Source: Adenophora triphylla var. japonica (taxonomy: Eukaryota > Streptophyta > Magnoliopsida > Asterales > Campanulaceae). From it: 64,000 bases of DNA. The stretch spans positions 266,848 through 330,847 of the forward strand of contig JAFEMH010002568.1 of assembly GCA_022495995.1 (NCBI GenBank), given 5' to 3'. A program made the position numbers and the translations under genes. Each line of letters opens with the position of its first letter. Within the stretch, counting starts at the first letter, position 1. The notes below the pieces were generated by a model. That model had not been told where the DNA came from, searched no databases, and saw only the letters and a program-made list of their open reading frames with translations. Positions 40,925 through 52,267 of the stretch are shown piece after piece.

Positions 40925-41575
40925 ATAATAAATCAAATGACAGTTTGTAATACTGTATAAATGATGGCAGGCGGCGATCGGCAACCGACGACCGATTTCT
41001 GGTGGCGACAGGTGGCAGCCGGCGGCCGGCGACCGACAGTTGTTGTGGCAGGCGGAAATATTGATTATGTTGTATCATAATTTTTAGTTACTGCATATTG
41101 CATGCATTATAATATATTAATTTATAAAAACTTGTGTGACATTTAATTTAATGAAAAACTAGATAGAAATTGATTTATTACAAAATAAACTTATGGATGG
41201 ATCAAATTCCCTTTTAAAAAATCACGGGAACTGAAATTCAAGTGCAGATAATGATTTAGACATGCTTTGCAAGGAGATTTAAATAATTGTAAGCTCTCCA
41301 AAAGGTGATTCCTTATTGTTGATTTCTTTTCAGATGTAAAAGAAAGACGGTCGATTGTAGTGAGGTTTTTTTTTTTTACATCTTCAGTCGAAGTTGGGCT
41401 GGAAAATTTTTTAAATTTGTATCAAACAACTTGTGTGTCAATCGTATCAATTATAATTAGTATGTGAAAGTCGGTATAACAAAATATTGGTATGGTGGTA
41501 CCGTACCAATTATATATTATTGGTTGGTACGCGATACATAAATTTAATGTTGGGTGATATAATAAAAGATAATTA
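40925..41575. other. AT-rich unassigned sequence, with a GC-rich ATGGCAGGCGGCGAT segment
   Basis: It continues the host sequence of the gag-only insertion (30051-30919). At 40965-41056 several GGCGAC/GGCAGGCGG phrases form a short GC-rich island with repeats; the rest is AT-rich. No protein, RNA gene or element end was recognised. Confidence 0.4.
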
Positions 41576-41675
41576 AATTTCGGGTTGCCTCCCGGTTAGC
41601 CGCCCTTCTTTAACGTCTTTAGCTAGACCAAATGTCGGGTAAGCCCCCAGCTAAGCATCAAATTTTAAGTCTTTG

Positions 41676-42810
41676 TCAAGACTCAGAAAAAGGTCTAAAC
41701 ATACCTAGGATCTTGGAATAAATTACCTCCACATCCTCATTTATAGCCGCGCCATCAAAATACAACTTTAGGCATTGTCCATTGACCTTAAAAACTTTGT
41801 CTCCGGAGAGACTACCAATTTCAACCGCACCATGCGGATATACCTCCCTCACAACAAAAGGTCCGGTCCACCGAGACCCTAACTTTTCGGGAAACAACCG
41901 GAGATGAGAATCAAATAAGAGGACTTTTTGGCCAACCTTAAAGTCTTTCCTAATGATCATTCTATCATGCCAAACCTTAGTCCGCTCCTTATAAAGTTGG
42001 TTGTTCTCGTAAGCCTCTCTCCTTATCTCATCCAACTCATTTAATTGCAACTTTCTATCCTCACCGGACCCGTCTATGTTCAAGTTAAATTTCTTAACGG
42101 CCCAAAATGCCTTATATTCTAACTCTAATGGTAAATGACATGGCTTACCAAACACTAACCGGTATGGGGACATACCGATAGGTGTCTTGTAAGCCGTCCA
42201 GTAGGCCCACAATGCATCATCAAGCCTAAGACTCCAATCCTTCCTAGATGGATTCACGGTCTTCTCAAGAATAGACTTGATCTCCCGGTTAGACACCTCC
42301 GCTTGGCCATTAGTTTGGTTATGATAGGCGGTCGAAATCTTATGCGTAATATGGTATTTCTTAAGCAAAGTTTCGACCATCCTATTACAAAAGTAGGTCC
42401 CCCTATCACTAATAATGGCTCTAGGCATACCAAACCTACACACGATGTTGGTCCTAAGGAAATTGACCACTACCCATGAATCATCGGTCCGTGTGGGGAT
42501 TGCTTCTACCCACTTGGAAACATAGTCCACCGCTAACAAGATGTACAAAAAGCCGAATGAATTTGGAAAAGGACCCTTAAAGTAAATTCCCCATACGTCA
42601 AAAATCTCACAATTTAAGCAAAATTTTGTGGCATCTCATCACGTCTACCAATTTTACCAACCCTTTGACACCTATCACAAGATTTGCAAAAATTATAGGC
42701 ATCACGGAATAAAGTAGGCTAATAAAAACCACTCTCAAGTACTTTCCTCACCGTGTTTCTAGCACCGAAATGACCGCCGCATGCATGCTCAAGACAAAAT
42801 CTAAGGATGG
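41676..42810 (-). pseudogene. Athila-type integrase
   Basis: The zinc-binding HHCC region lies at about 42600-42800 (HACGGHFGARNT.., then [12 protein letters not shown]), interrupted by a TAG at about 42720 where Trp is expected. The core at 41676-42548 opens [20 protein letters not shown] (first Asp), then [10 protein letters not shown] (second Asp) and [15 protein letters not shown] (Glu), so the D,D,E triad is intact. It ends in the typical Athila C-terminus with [20 protein letters not shown] and [12 protein letters not shown]. It would insert element cDNA into the chromosome. The core open frame of 290 residues is undamaged, but the stop between zinc finger and core prevents a full product. 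Confidence 0.85.
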
Positions 42811-42843
42811 AAGGAATATCACTGTCGGCTACACACTTATGGA

Positions 42844-43560
42844 TCATTTGGTCCGCACAATACCTCCACAAATAAGTCTCATCCCACACATGATATTTGG
42901 TCTCACTCCGGATTTGTCCTTCTTAGACTTAGTAAGTCCCGGATGGAACTTTTGAGACACAAGAAAATTGACCAAATCCGCATACCATGGTGCGGACGAC
43001 TGTACCACCCAAAGAGACTCATCGGGAAACTCACCTCGAATAGAAAAGTGATTAGAAGGTTCATCCTCTTTAAGAACAAGGCTACTCAAATGATCGGCCA
43101 CAAGATTTTCAGCCCCCTTTTTATCCTTCACCTCAACATCAAACTCACTCAACAAAAGTATCCACCTAATTAGTCTAGGTTTTGCATTTTTCTTGGCCAT
43201 TAGATACTTAAGAGCAGCATGGTCGGTGTAAACAATGAATTTTGTGCCTAGAAGGTAGGACCTAATATTTTCTAGAGCAAACACAACCGCCAACATCTCC
43301 TTTTCGATTGTGGTATAATTTCTTTGGGCATCATTAAGGGTCATAGAAGCATAATAAATGACATGGGATGCCCTATCCACCTTTTGACCCCAAAACTGCC
43401 TCTACCGCATAATCACTAGCATCACACATGATCTTGAAGGGACGAGACCAATCAAGTGCTTGGATTATAGGAGTAGTGGTCAACTTGGACTTTAACTCAT
43501 CAAAAGACCCCTTACACCTCTCATCAAAATTAAATTCCACCTCCTTTTGTAACAAAGTGC
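42844..43560 (-). pseudogene. Athila-type RNase H
   Basis: The segment at 43373-43555 gives [32 protein letters not shown], quoted here as [16 protein letters not shown], the first catalytic Asp block. After a one-base shift near 43378, 42844-43380 continues [40 protein letters not shown] and a tether ending in the HHCC region. It degrades the RNA strand during reverse transcription. Only one RNase H is present, as expected for Athila and unlike the Tat elements nearby. Confidence 0.82.
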
Positions 43561-44200
43561 ATATGGGAGAGGCGATTTTGGAAAAATCTTTTATGAAGCG
43601 CCGGTAAAACCCTGCATGACCGAGGAATGACCGGACTTCACGAACATTGGTGGGATAGGGGAGGGAAGAAATAACATCAATTTTACCCCTATCGACTTCT
43701 ATACCTTTTTAGACACAACATGCCCCAAAATAATGCCTTGCTCAACCATTAAATGACACTTTTCAAAATTGAAGACCAAATTCAATGCAACGGTCCAAAA
43801 CAAGAGCTAAGTGAGTAAGGCATTGGTCAAACGAGTCTCCATGAATCGTGAAATCGTCCAAGAAGACTTCCATAAAATTCTCAACAAACTCGGAGAAGAT
43901 GCTCATCATGCACCTTTGAAAGGTTGCAGGTGCATTACATAAACCAAACGGCATCCTTCGATAAGCAAAGGTGCCGAAGGGGCAAGTAAAAGTAGTTTTC
44001 TCTTGGTCTTCCGAGGCAATAGGCATTTAAAAATACCCGAAAAAAACCATCGAGAAAACAGTAATACGCCCTTCCAGCTAACTTTTCTTGCATTTCATCA
44101 ATGAAGGGAGGGGGAAATGATCTTTACGTGTTACCTCATTAAGACGCCAAAGATCAATGCAAACTCGCCAACCCGATTGCTCCCGGATTGGCACCAACTC
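43561..44200 (-). pseudogene. Athila-type reverse transcriptase
   Basis: The core at 43763-44026 contains FGTFAYRRMPFGLCNAPATF, then VFLDDFTIHG with the catalytic FLDD pair intact. The preceding fingers block (WRVCIDLWRLNEVTRKDHFP, where DLWRLN replaces the usual DYRKLN) is in the upstream open frame ending at 44078. Stops at about 44030 and 43710 split it. It is clearly a dead copy. Confidence 0.83.
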
Positions 44201-45169
44201 ACCCTTATGATTTATTGAGACGGTGATCCTGCCTCGCTTTGATACATACTGGGTGGGACTAACCCACTTGCTGTCGGATATGGGGTAGATAATCCCCATC
44301 TGTATGAGCTTCAACACCTCCTTCTTCACCACCTCCATCATCGATAGATTCATCCTCCTTTGTGGTTGCTTGACCGGCTTCATATCATCCTCCAGAACTA
44401 TCTTATGTGAACACAAAGATGGACTTTTGCCCTTAAGATCGGCAATAGTCCACCCAATAGCCTCCTTCCTAGCCCGAATCACCTCGACCAACTTCTTTTC
44501 TTGGTCCCAATTCAAATTGCTCGAGATTACTACCGATAATGTCTCCTTTTCACCCAAGTACACATATTTTAAGCCCTCCGATAGGGTTTTTAATTCGATC
44601 TTGGGTGCCTTCTCAATAGATGATACTGGTTTCCCTGGTGGAATCTCCAAATGCACCTTACCATAACCCGGAGCACCACCCGAAAGACTCATCACTGCTT
44701 CCTTCATCTCCTTAGAAATGTCAAACTCTAAATCTGCAAACCCCAAAGCATTCTCCAACACACTCTTGAGATCATCATCCCCTCCATGCACATCAAATAC
44801 ATCTTGAGCCACTGGCTCCACCACATCCATGAAACCCAATGAATGGACATCCTTTGGGTATTTCATGGAGTCAAAGATACTGAACTCCATTATTTGCCCA
44901 TCAAACTCCATTGTCAATAAACTGTTGGACACCTCCAACTTAGTGTGAGTCATAGACAAGAGAGGTCTCCCTAAGAGAATTGGAGCCTTATGATCCGAGT
45001 CCATCTCCAACACATAAAAATCCATCGGGAATATCATCTTCCCAACCCGAACAAGAACATCCTCTACTAACCCCTTCGAATAAGCAATAGACTGATCATC
45101 CAGCTGTATCACTACCCGAGTGTCATGCAATGGCCCTAATTTTAGGTTCTCAAATAATATAAAAGCCAT
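44078..45169 (-). pseudogene. Athila-type protease C-terminal half and RT N-terminus
   Basis: A 363-residue open frame. Residues 1-75 hold the second half of the protease: VVIQLDDQSIAYSKGLVEDV, VLVRVGKMIFPMDFYVLEMD and ILLGRPLL. The D-T/S-G active site should lie upstream and is cut off by E4. A connector with APKIELKTLSEGLKYVYLGE follows, then the RT start (CSHKIVLEDDMKPVKQPQRR, MGIIYPISDSKWVSPTQYVS). This order is diagnostic for Athila pol. The first Met (45169) lies two bases from the E4 border and is not a genuine start. Confidence 0.85.
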
Positions 45170-45734
45170 AATGAAATTACCCGGGATTTCGCGCGGACGC
45201 GAAACGCGGTTGTCTTTTGCGGAGGGTTGGTGTCTGAGACCTCGCTTTTCGGGAAGGAATGAGGAGTCGCCACGCGGTTTTTGTATTTTGAGCCCAAACG
45301 TTGAGAAACGGCTATAGTGAAAAAGGGTGTCATTTTTATTTGTAGCAAAAACTTAGGAAAAGACTTTGAAAATGGGGAGTCGTTTTTATTGGTAGCAAAA
45401 ACGAGTAAAAAGCTATTTTGAGTACCAGAGATTGTTAGGTTCAGAGGTCACGTTACGTTTCGGGAAGAGTATTACGAGATCACCCGAAATGCCTCGTATG
45501 ACGAGTCTTTCTACCTTTCTCGAAATCGTGTGCGTGTGTGTGTGTGTTTGCATTTTGAAATGGGTGCTTGAATGACAAGCTTAATCTTGGTTTGAATGTC
45601 AAACGTTGATTAGGTGACTTTGTTTGAAAAGACGAGCGTTTGAATGACAAACGTCGGTTTTGAGACGGAAATGAGCGTTTGCGTGGCAAACGTCGGTTTT
45701 GAGTTTGAAAAGGAGTTCAAAGGTCGAACTCCGG

Positions 45735-46105
45735 TTTTTGAACCGGGTGAATCATTGTTAACGATTTTTACGGGAAAAAGCGTATTAAATGATTTTGAAT
45801 GTCAAAATTCGGCTTTTAGTTTGAAGATGAGCGTTTGGAGGCCAAACGTCATTTCGCGCATTTTGAAAGAGAGTTCGAAGGTCGAACTCCGGTTTTGAAC
45901 CGGGTGAGTCATTGTTAACGATTTTTACGGGAAAAAGCGTATTAAATGATTTTGAATGTCAAAATTCGGCTTTTAGTTTGAAGATGAGCGTTCGGATGCC
46001 AAACGTCATTTCGCGTATTTTTGAAAGAGAGTTTGAAGGTCGAACTCCGGTTTTGAACCGGGCATCACATTGTTAACGATTTTTACGGGAAAAAGCGTAT
46101 TAAAT
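45735..46105. repeat. About 160-bp repeats in E4 LTR
   Basis: A unit starting GAACCGGGTGAATCATTGTT and containing ACGGGAAAAAGCGTATTAAA and AGGTCGAACTCCGGTTTTGA occurs two and a half times. Smaller related phrases, GAGCGTTTG..CAAACGTC, extend leftwards to 45580. Confidence 0.7.
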
Positions 46106-46219
46106 GATTTGCAATCAATGAATCAGGTTGCGACTTGGACTTTGAAAAGTAAATACTATCACGATCCAAACGGGTCGGACTTTGTAAATGACAGTATTTA
46201 AATGCGGTATCAACGAAAT

Positions 46220-46400
46220 CAAACGATCCGAAATCGTAAATGATGATCGACGAGCCAAAACGGCTCGAAATTGTAAATGATTATCAACGAGCCAAAACGG
46301 CTCGGAATTGTAAATGACGTTCAACGGATCAAACGGTCCGGAATGGTAAATGACAGGAAAGTAAATTACAATCGACGGATCGATCGATCCGGAATGGTAA
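46220..46400. repeat. Short dyad repeats in E4 LTR
   Basis: CGAGCCAAAACGGCTCG followed by GAAATTGTAAATGA repeats, then GGATCAAACGGTCCGG and GGATCGATCGATCC variants, at a period of about 40-50 bp. Each unit is an inverted repeat whose arms change together (GAGCC/GGCTC, GGATC/GGTCC), so pairing is largely kept. Confidence 0.6.
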
Positions 46401-46837
46401 ATGACAGAAATTTAAACGGAACGGGGTTAGAACGCCGTTTTAACCCGTGATTACTTCTCTTACGGGAAGAGAAGAGGATCGAGGGGCTAAATTGTATCGG
46501 ACCCCGTTAGACGAAGGCATCTACATTTGAACGGTGTTCGTCCGAAACGGTTGTAGCGACTGGCGCGTAAACCGAGACAGAACGAGAGATTAGAGATAGG
46601 GAGTTATACCTATGGCTAGGGTTGACTCCTTTGGCTCGAGAGGTGTATACGGGATACAGAAAGTGGTGTGAAATGGTGTTTCGGAGTGGAGGGGTGGCAT
46701 ATTTGATCGAAATACGAAGGTTTCATGCGAATCGAGACAAAACGGGAGCTCGGGAAGGGGAGAAACTGGTTTGGGCCGTGGGGTGAGGTGATTTTGGAGA
46801 GTAAAAATGTCGTTCTCAATGGCTTTGACAGCCCTTC

Positions 46838-46970
46838 TATTTATAGGTGAAAATTCAGCATGAGTCCGGCCGGACTTAGACTGAAATCTAGGGGGTTTTG
46901 TGAAACTTTGGAAAAATTTGAGGGACTTGCTGGCAATTTCTGAGAATCTACAAAGGAGTCACGCCGGACT
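46838..46970 (-). promoter_or_regulatory. E4 LTR promoter: TATA box and palindromes
   Basis: TATAAATA on the minus strand (46838-46845). The perfect palindrome AGTCCGGCCGGACT lies 17 nt upstream (46863-46876), and a decayed copy AGTCACGCCGGACT at 46957-46970. Both are followed on the plus strand by a GACTG phrase (TTAGACTGA, GAGACTG). Confidence 0.65.
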
Positions 46971-47374
46971 GAGACTGTATACCATGGGTATTTTAGTCTT
47001 TTGGCCTTGATTTCTGATTGAAAGGTGACTAGAGGGAGGTGGCATGCTTTCCACGTGTCCCATGACTCACCAAATGTGTGGGAGTTCGTTCCCGGGTCCC
47101 GGTTTTGTCCGTTTTTTAAATAACAGTCCGAAAAATGTCTTAAATGCCCCCGAAAAGTGCCGGAAAGTGCGTTTTTCAGGGAAAGCCGTACTTTTACGTG
47201 CGATGACATGTGTCGAGTACGTTTGGACGTCGGGATACACGGGCCAATCCCGGGACGTCTCGTTGGCATGGCAACGGGGAGTTTAACGAGTTTCGGTTAA
47301 CCTGGAGCGGGCCAGTTAACGGATTTCGGTTAAGTTTCTAACGGATTTTGACGATCCAAATTTGGGTACTTACA

Positions 47375-47682
47375 GTTAGCCCCTCAGCGACATCTTCCGA
47401 ATGAAGTGGGGTCGTTGAAAAAGATAAGGATCCAAATCGGGATGCCTTACTTTGAAAGACCTGGGCGGTCAGGTGGCTGGACCCTTAGCAAAAGGATTCC
47501 TACGTATCCCGAGTGGGAATCAAGCCGATTATAGTTCGTAGATGCAAGGAGCCGCGCGTGGGGACCTTGACCTGAGCGAGACTGTTGGAAGGCGTCTGAA
47601 CCTGAATGAGACCATCGCGAGGTACCGGAACCTGAATGGAGACTATTGTGAGGCGTCTGAACCTGGGACTTTTGAAACCTTC
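47375..47682 (-). other. E4 polypurine tract and conserved 3' motif
   Basis: Minus strand GTCGCTGAGGGGCTAAC abuts the LTR. The GGATTCCTACGTATCCC..GGGAATCAAGCC..ATAGTTCG motif is at 47493-47538, in the same position as in E2, E3 and the gag-only element. A CGTCTGAACCTG-type unit repeats at 47580-47670. Confidence 0.7.
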
Positions 47683-47922
47683 GAGGGCGTGTGGCGCCTC
47701 AAACCGGAGTTGCTGGACATACGAGGGCGTGTGACGTCTCAAACCGGAGTTGCTGAACATACGAGGGCGTGTGGCACCTCAAACCGGAGTTGCTGAACAT
47801 ACGAGGGCGTGTGGTGCCTCAAACCGGAGTTGCTGAACATACGAGGGCATGTGGCGCCTCAAACCGGAGTTGTTGAACATACGAGGGCGTGTGGCGCCTC
47901 AAACCGGAGTTGCGAGGATACG
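47683..47922. repeat. 40-bp tandem array of E4
   Basis: Six units of exactly 40 bp beginning GAGGGCGTGTGGCGCCTCAA and ending GCTGAACATAC. Positional counterpart of the 41-43-bp arrays of E2 and E3, with a different sequence but similar length. Confidence 0.88.
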
Positions 47923-48720
47923 CTTATCCTGAGACGAAGGCGTTCGTGCCTTGGATGCTGGGCTTACGATGACGGCCAGGCTTATCCTGCTGGGGATGGG
48001 GTAGCAATGATGGGAACGGTTGTGTTAAACTGGCGTTATTAACAACTCGGAAGGATCGACGTTTCTTCTTTAGAATCCTGCTGGGGATGAGCATTCGGGC
48101 TTACCTTGATGGCCGAAGAGGGATTGTTGTGCGGGCTTACCTTGATGGCCGCTGCAGTGGGACGATCGGGCTTATGACTGGCGGCCGAGGAAGTGAACGA
48201 TGGTGAAAATCACTAGAAATTTTGACATCGGGAGATGGAATTGTAACTGGAATGTCCGCAGACGGGATTGAGCGTTTGAATGTCAAACGTCAACTGAGGA
48301 TTGAAAGTGAGCGTTTGAATGTCAAACGTCAACTAAGGATTGAAAGTGAGCGTTTGAATGTCAAACGTCAATTGGGGATTGAATTTAACGTCTGGAGACG
48401 GGCGTTAGTGAAAACCAACTGGGAATTTAACGTCTGGAGACGAGCGTTAGTGAAAACTAACTGGGAATTTAACGTCTGGAGACGGAATTGTAACTCGAAT
48501 GTCCGAAGACGGGATTGAGCGTTTGAATGTCAAACGTCAACTGAGGATTGAATTTAACGTCTGGAGACAAAATTGTAACTGGAATGTCCGGAGACATGAT
48601 TGAGCGTTTGAATGTCAAACGTCAACTTGAGGATTGAATTTAACGTCTGGAGACGGGCGTTAGTGAAAACTAACTGAGAATTTAACGTCTGGAGACGAGC
48701 GTAGTGAAAACTAACTGGGG
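47923..48720. repeat. E4 mixed repeats (degenerate 51-bp unit and 45-bp units)
   Basis: GGGCTTACGATGACGGCC-like units at 47962, 48090, 48131 and 48167 are remnants of the 51-bp array. From 48262 onward two alternating units recur: GAGCGTTTGAATGTCAAACG, a dyad, and AATTTAACGTCTGGAGACG. Both last about 45 bp and recur four to five times. Open frames here are periodicity by-products. Confidence 0.75.
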
Positions 48721-48859
48721 ATTTTATCCTCGGGGGATGGGGTGTTAGAAATGTCTAACTGGGGGGAAATTTTACACTTTTGGGGGCCAAAAGGGGTAAA
48801 ATTGAAACTGTGAAAAGCTGAGGGGCCAAAGTGGCAAGGAATCTTTCAGGTGCAACAAG

Positions 48860-48873
48860 AGTCCGGCCGGACT
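48860..48873. promoter_or_regulatory. E4 palindrome upstream of aORF1
   Basis: AGTCCGGCCGGACT followed by TGGACTGAG, exactly the LTR palindrome of this element with its flank, 149 bp upstream of the aORF1 start codon. Confidence 0.6.
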
Positions 48874-49021
48874 TGGACTGAGTTTGACCAGGTTGTTATC
48901 AGCGCCAAGGCAGACGAGAAAGAGGCCATTTTCTTCATTTTTCAGGCGAAAAAGAGAGAAAGGAGAGAAAATTTTCACCCCAAATTGTGAGGTTTGCTCA
49001 AATTTGTGAAGGACAATTGCT

Positions 49022-51727
49022 ATGGAAGGTGATTGGGAACCAATGGCTCGTCATGGAAGGACCGATGACGAAAGAACACGGTTGGTTCAGACCATTCGAA
49101 CCAACATTCATCCATTGAATCCGGCGGAGTTCTACCCGGCTAGGGATAAACACAACTCCAAGGGAGGGATCGAGAGACAAGTAAGCTTCCCTCAAATTCC
49201 ATTAATTTTAAGAATGTGCATTCTTTAAATGTTAGAAATTTGACTAGGAATGAGCTAGGGATTTTTGGTGCTTGAATTGGGGCTTTTGACTTTGCTATGA
49301 ACCTTTGTCGAAATTGACTAGGATGTAGTTCAATTGACACTATGGGTAGATGACATAAAAATTTTGGTTGCAAAATTCCATGTCTAGATGCATTTTCCAA
49401 AATTAAAGTAGCTTTAATTCGGGACGGAGTAAATTTTCGAAATTTTCGAAAGAATTTGAAAGTTCCGGTTTCGACAGAGTTTTTGAAGGGTTTTGAAAGT
49501 TTCGGATTCGATGGAGTTTTCGAAATGCTTTGAAAATTCCGGATTCGACGGAGTTTTCGAAATGCTTTGAAAGTTCCGGATTCAACGGAGTTTTCGAAGT
49601 GCTTTGAAAGTTCCGGATTCGACGGAGTTTTCGAAATGCTTTGAAAGTTCCGGATTCGACGGAGTTTTCGAAGGGATGGAAATATATTTAGGAAATGAAT
49701 GAGAACCGTATCTGCATTGCATCCTTTTGACATGCGTTCGTGCACTTTGTTGATGTCGCTTCTGTGCTTAATGTATTCTTGCTTTGTTCACCTGCATGGG
49801 CGAGGGACGGTTGACGTCCACAACCAGAAGAGTTGGGGAGCCTTCGAGGCAGTGAGAGCATTGTGGGAGGTATTCCCGGACGATGCTCTAGAGGGAGATA
49901 GGAGCCCACGGCAGCTGGTGCTTGACTCTGGATTAGCTAGGTTTGTCAGTGGGGTAGCTGCGATAGCTGCGATGCAGAGGGCCAGGTCCATGTACGTAGC
50001 TCTGAGTAAGTACTGGTGGGATACGACCCACACTTTTCATTTCAAATGGGGGGAGGCAATGGTGACTCCCACTGACTTTGCTGCTATCACTGGGTTGCCG
50101 ACCTATGGCAACACGCTGGTGTGGGTGGATGGTTATACCCCGGGGCAGTTGCCTGAGCTGCTGGGTTTTGATATTACCGATGCCAGGGGCTTAGGTATTC
50201 GGTACAGGCCGATGGAGAGGCATCTGCAGACGGGTATTGGAGATTATTTGGATGAGTCTCTGAGGATGACCGCGGAGCGCCTGCCTCGAGGGTTCATTTA
50301 GTTCGCGTTGTCAGCGACTTTGTTCCCGACTTCTGACACATCCTGTCACTTCCCTCTGCTCGGGTCACTGACAGACTTGGATGCCGTGAGGGGGTATGCA
50401 TGGGGGAGGCTGGACTGGCCGAGCTCTACCATTCCCTGGACGGGTTCTCGCGGGGAGAGGAGAACTCCTTGAGAGTTTGTTTCTCGCTCGCTCTGGATGT
50501 AAGTTCACGTCTTTTTCTCTTCCTTGTCTCATTTATGTACTCGTATGTATACGTCCGTGGCCAGGCATAACTTTCCATTTGCTTGGCAGTGCGGTGCTAT
50601 GAGGTGTTCGGTCATGACAACCGGGACATTAGGGAGGCGTATCGACCCCTATTCCCCGCCATACTGGTTTGGCAGAAGAGGGCGAAGAAGGCGGTCTCGT
50701 CGAGAGTGGGTACTTGACTGACATATGAGGAGGTCTCCCAGGCACTGAACCGGGAGTTCTCTGAGAGGATCCAGCTGACCTGGTGGAGTTGGTTCCACCC
50801 TGTCGCGGTTCAGGTTGCTAGTGAGGTTACGCATCGGCGGAAGCTCCTGGTGGGACTTCACTGCGATGTGATGTATCTGGGGGAGAGGGTGACCCGTCAG
50901 CATAGCCCGGGGTCCCTTCCGATGGTGCCGGTGGATCCTCCTATGCACATGCAGCATCCTCTGTCGATGTCGATGGAGGAGTTGGAGAGGTATAGACAGG
51001 GCGTGTTCTATACCGAGTACGTCTTAACGGGAGCCGACTACAATACCTTCTCGAGGATGAGGCTGAGGAGCCCGCAGGTGCAGCACAGGGAGGGCGAGGG
51101 TCCTGGATATCCCCGAGATCTCCCGATCCCATGCGCTAGGCTGGCGTACGAGGGGCTGGATGGTTCGCGCGGAGCAGTGATCCTGATCCCGGATGAGCCG
51201 AGACCACGGTACAGGGTTAACCCCAATGCTTCGGTGAGCACTTTTTTGATTTTCTGCATTCGATAGTAGCATTCTGCAAATGTTGCATCTGTACTTTCTG
51301 CTTGTCTTTTGATGATTTTCCTGGTTCGCAGGTGTCCGGCCGTACGTATAATCTGGCCATGAGACAGTTGGATGCGTGGGCCAACTACACTAGGAGGCCC
51401 GTGGAGTTCCTGAGGTGCAGATCCCGGATGATCGTGGATGTTCGTGAGCAGAGGCCGTCTAGGCCGAGAGGTTCGTCTGCTCCCACAGCTGGTGGAGAGG
51501 ACTTCGTGCAGGGATTTGGCCAGTTCGCGGGCGGAACGGCTGGGTTTGGAGCTCATCCTCCTTCGCACTCGGGGCACGAGAGGGGAGAGTCCTCGAGTTC
51601 GCAGACGCCGAGGAGGCCTTTTGCATATTCCCTCCTAGAGGAATTCGGGCATTTCTTGTTTTCGACAGATCTGGCGGCGGCGGAGCAGTGCATCGAGTGT
51701 TCGGATGACGAGCAGGACTCGGAGTAG
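49022..51727 (+). pseudogene. E4 antisense gene aORF1, four-exon PMD-like gene (broken)
   Basis: Exon 1 49022-49180 (MEGDWEPMARHGRT.., 53 codons, donor CAA/GTAAGC). Exon 2 begins near 49795 (acceptor unclear, CTGCATGG where CTGCAGG might be expected) and ends at 50498 before GTAAGT. Exon 3 is 50590-51233; exon 4 is 51332-51727. Exon 2 contains YWWDTTHTFH..VTPTDFAAITGLPTYG, the best PMD-like match in the window. Exon 3 has LHCDVMYLGERVTR and MSMEELERYRQG; exon 4 ends ECSDDEQDSE. Damage: TAG at 50299 (Trp in E2), a one-base loss near 50405, one base lost at the exon 3 acceptor (CAG/TGCGG) and TGA near 50718. PMD proteins can act in silencing or as transposon parts; the role here is unknown. Confidence 0.75.
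49420..49680. repeat. 37-bp tandem repeats in E4 aORF1 intron 1
   Basis: About six units containing GAAAGTTCCGGATTCGACGG and AGTTTTCGAAATGCTT. They lie inside the apparent first intron, as does the unrelated repeat of E2 intron 1 (18225-18740). Confidence 0.8.
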
Positions 51728-52103
51728 TCCTTCCTTTATTGATTTTCTTGGACAAAAATGTATGTATTGTCTGGAACAATCTGATTTGAACTGTATTTGA
51801 AAAGGCGCAGTGGGTCATGAACACATTCTTCAGCACATCTATTATTGTGTTGACCTTCTTTTATTTTCGTGAATAAGGGAGTAGGTTAATCAAAAATAAA
51901 TAATATGAAACATGCATTAAAAATTGAACGGGTCAAAATTTAAGCCTATATGCAGCGATTATTAATTAATTGCCTTTGTTACTGAGCAGGGGCGGAAAGA
52001 GGTGTTGGCTTTGGTTGAATGAAACCAGGGCAGCATGCGAGATTCATAAAGGATGAACGGGGCCTTATTTGGAATTGCTTCCAATTTAGGAGCAGTTGCT
52101 GCG
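51728..52103 (+). other. E4 spacer between aORF1 and aORF2
   Basis: Non-coding. AT-rich 3' flank of aORF1 with TGAATAAGGG near 51870 (possible AATAA polyadenylation signal). ATGAAACATGCATTAAAA phrases parallel E3 27900-28010. No gene. Confidence 0.5.
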
Positions 52104-52120
52104 AGTTGACCAAGTCAACT
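52104..52120. promoter_or_regulatory. Palindrome upstream of E4 aORF2
   Basis: AGTTGACCAAGTCAACT: 7-bp perfect arms around CAA, 148 bp upstream of the aORF2 start. It occupies the place held by the LTR-type palindrome in E2 and E3 but has a different sequence, so it is either an unrelated site or a diverged one. Confidence 0.4.
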
Positions 52121-52267
52121 TCCACAGGAGAATCCGAGGCGAGAATGAATTTCCAGAGTCTTTTAAATTGCAGTTTCAGCTTTGCAATTTGTAAGAAAGC
52201 GCCCATTGCTTTGATCGAGTTAGGTGAATTTCTTTCAATTCCTTGAAGGCTTCTTTCACTTTCTTTC

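Larger units (their letters stand above)
41576..45171 (-). mobile_element. Athila-lineage Ty3/gypsy pol fragment
   Basis: Minus strand, from within the protease (45169) through RT, RNase H and integrase to about 100 bp past integrase, where AGGCGGCTAACCGGGAGGCAACCC-type text (given here by its end, GGGAGGCAACCC) matches the well-known Athila post-integrase signature. The right end is cut by E4's LTR at 45172 and its upstream half may continue beyond the window; the left end is truncated without LTR. Premature stops break the frame in several places. Confidence 0.85.
45172..47374 (-). repeat. E4 3' LTR
   Basis: Minus strand begins TGTAAGTACCCAAATTTGG and ends GGGTAATTTCA; plus-strand edges are TGAAATTACCC and GGGTACTTACA. 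The end resembles E2 (GGGCTATTTCA). It contains GAGGAGTCGCCACGCGG, matching the corresponding LTR positions of E1, E2 and the gag-only element. Confidence 0.85.

Noticed and set aside
40965..41056. GC-rich island as a host gene promoter or exon
   Set aside because: It is short, repeats GGCGGCGAC-like words, and has no open frame or splice context that continues on either side.
48222..48518. 98-residue repetitive open frame before E4 aORF1
   Set aside because: Reflects 45-bp tandem units (RLNVKRQLRIESE repeats); no conservation in E2 or E3.
49140..49745. 201-residue minus-strand frame with NPELSKHFENSVESG-like repeats
   Set aside because: Translation of the 37-bp repeats within aORF1 intron 1 on the opposite strand.
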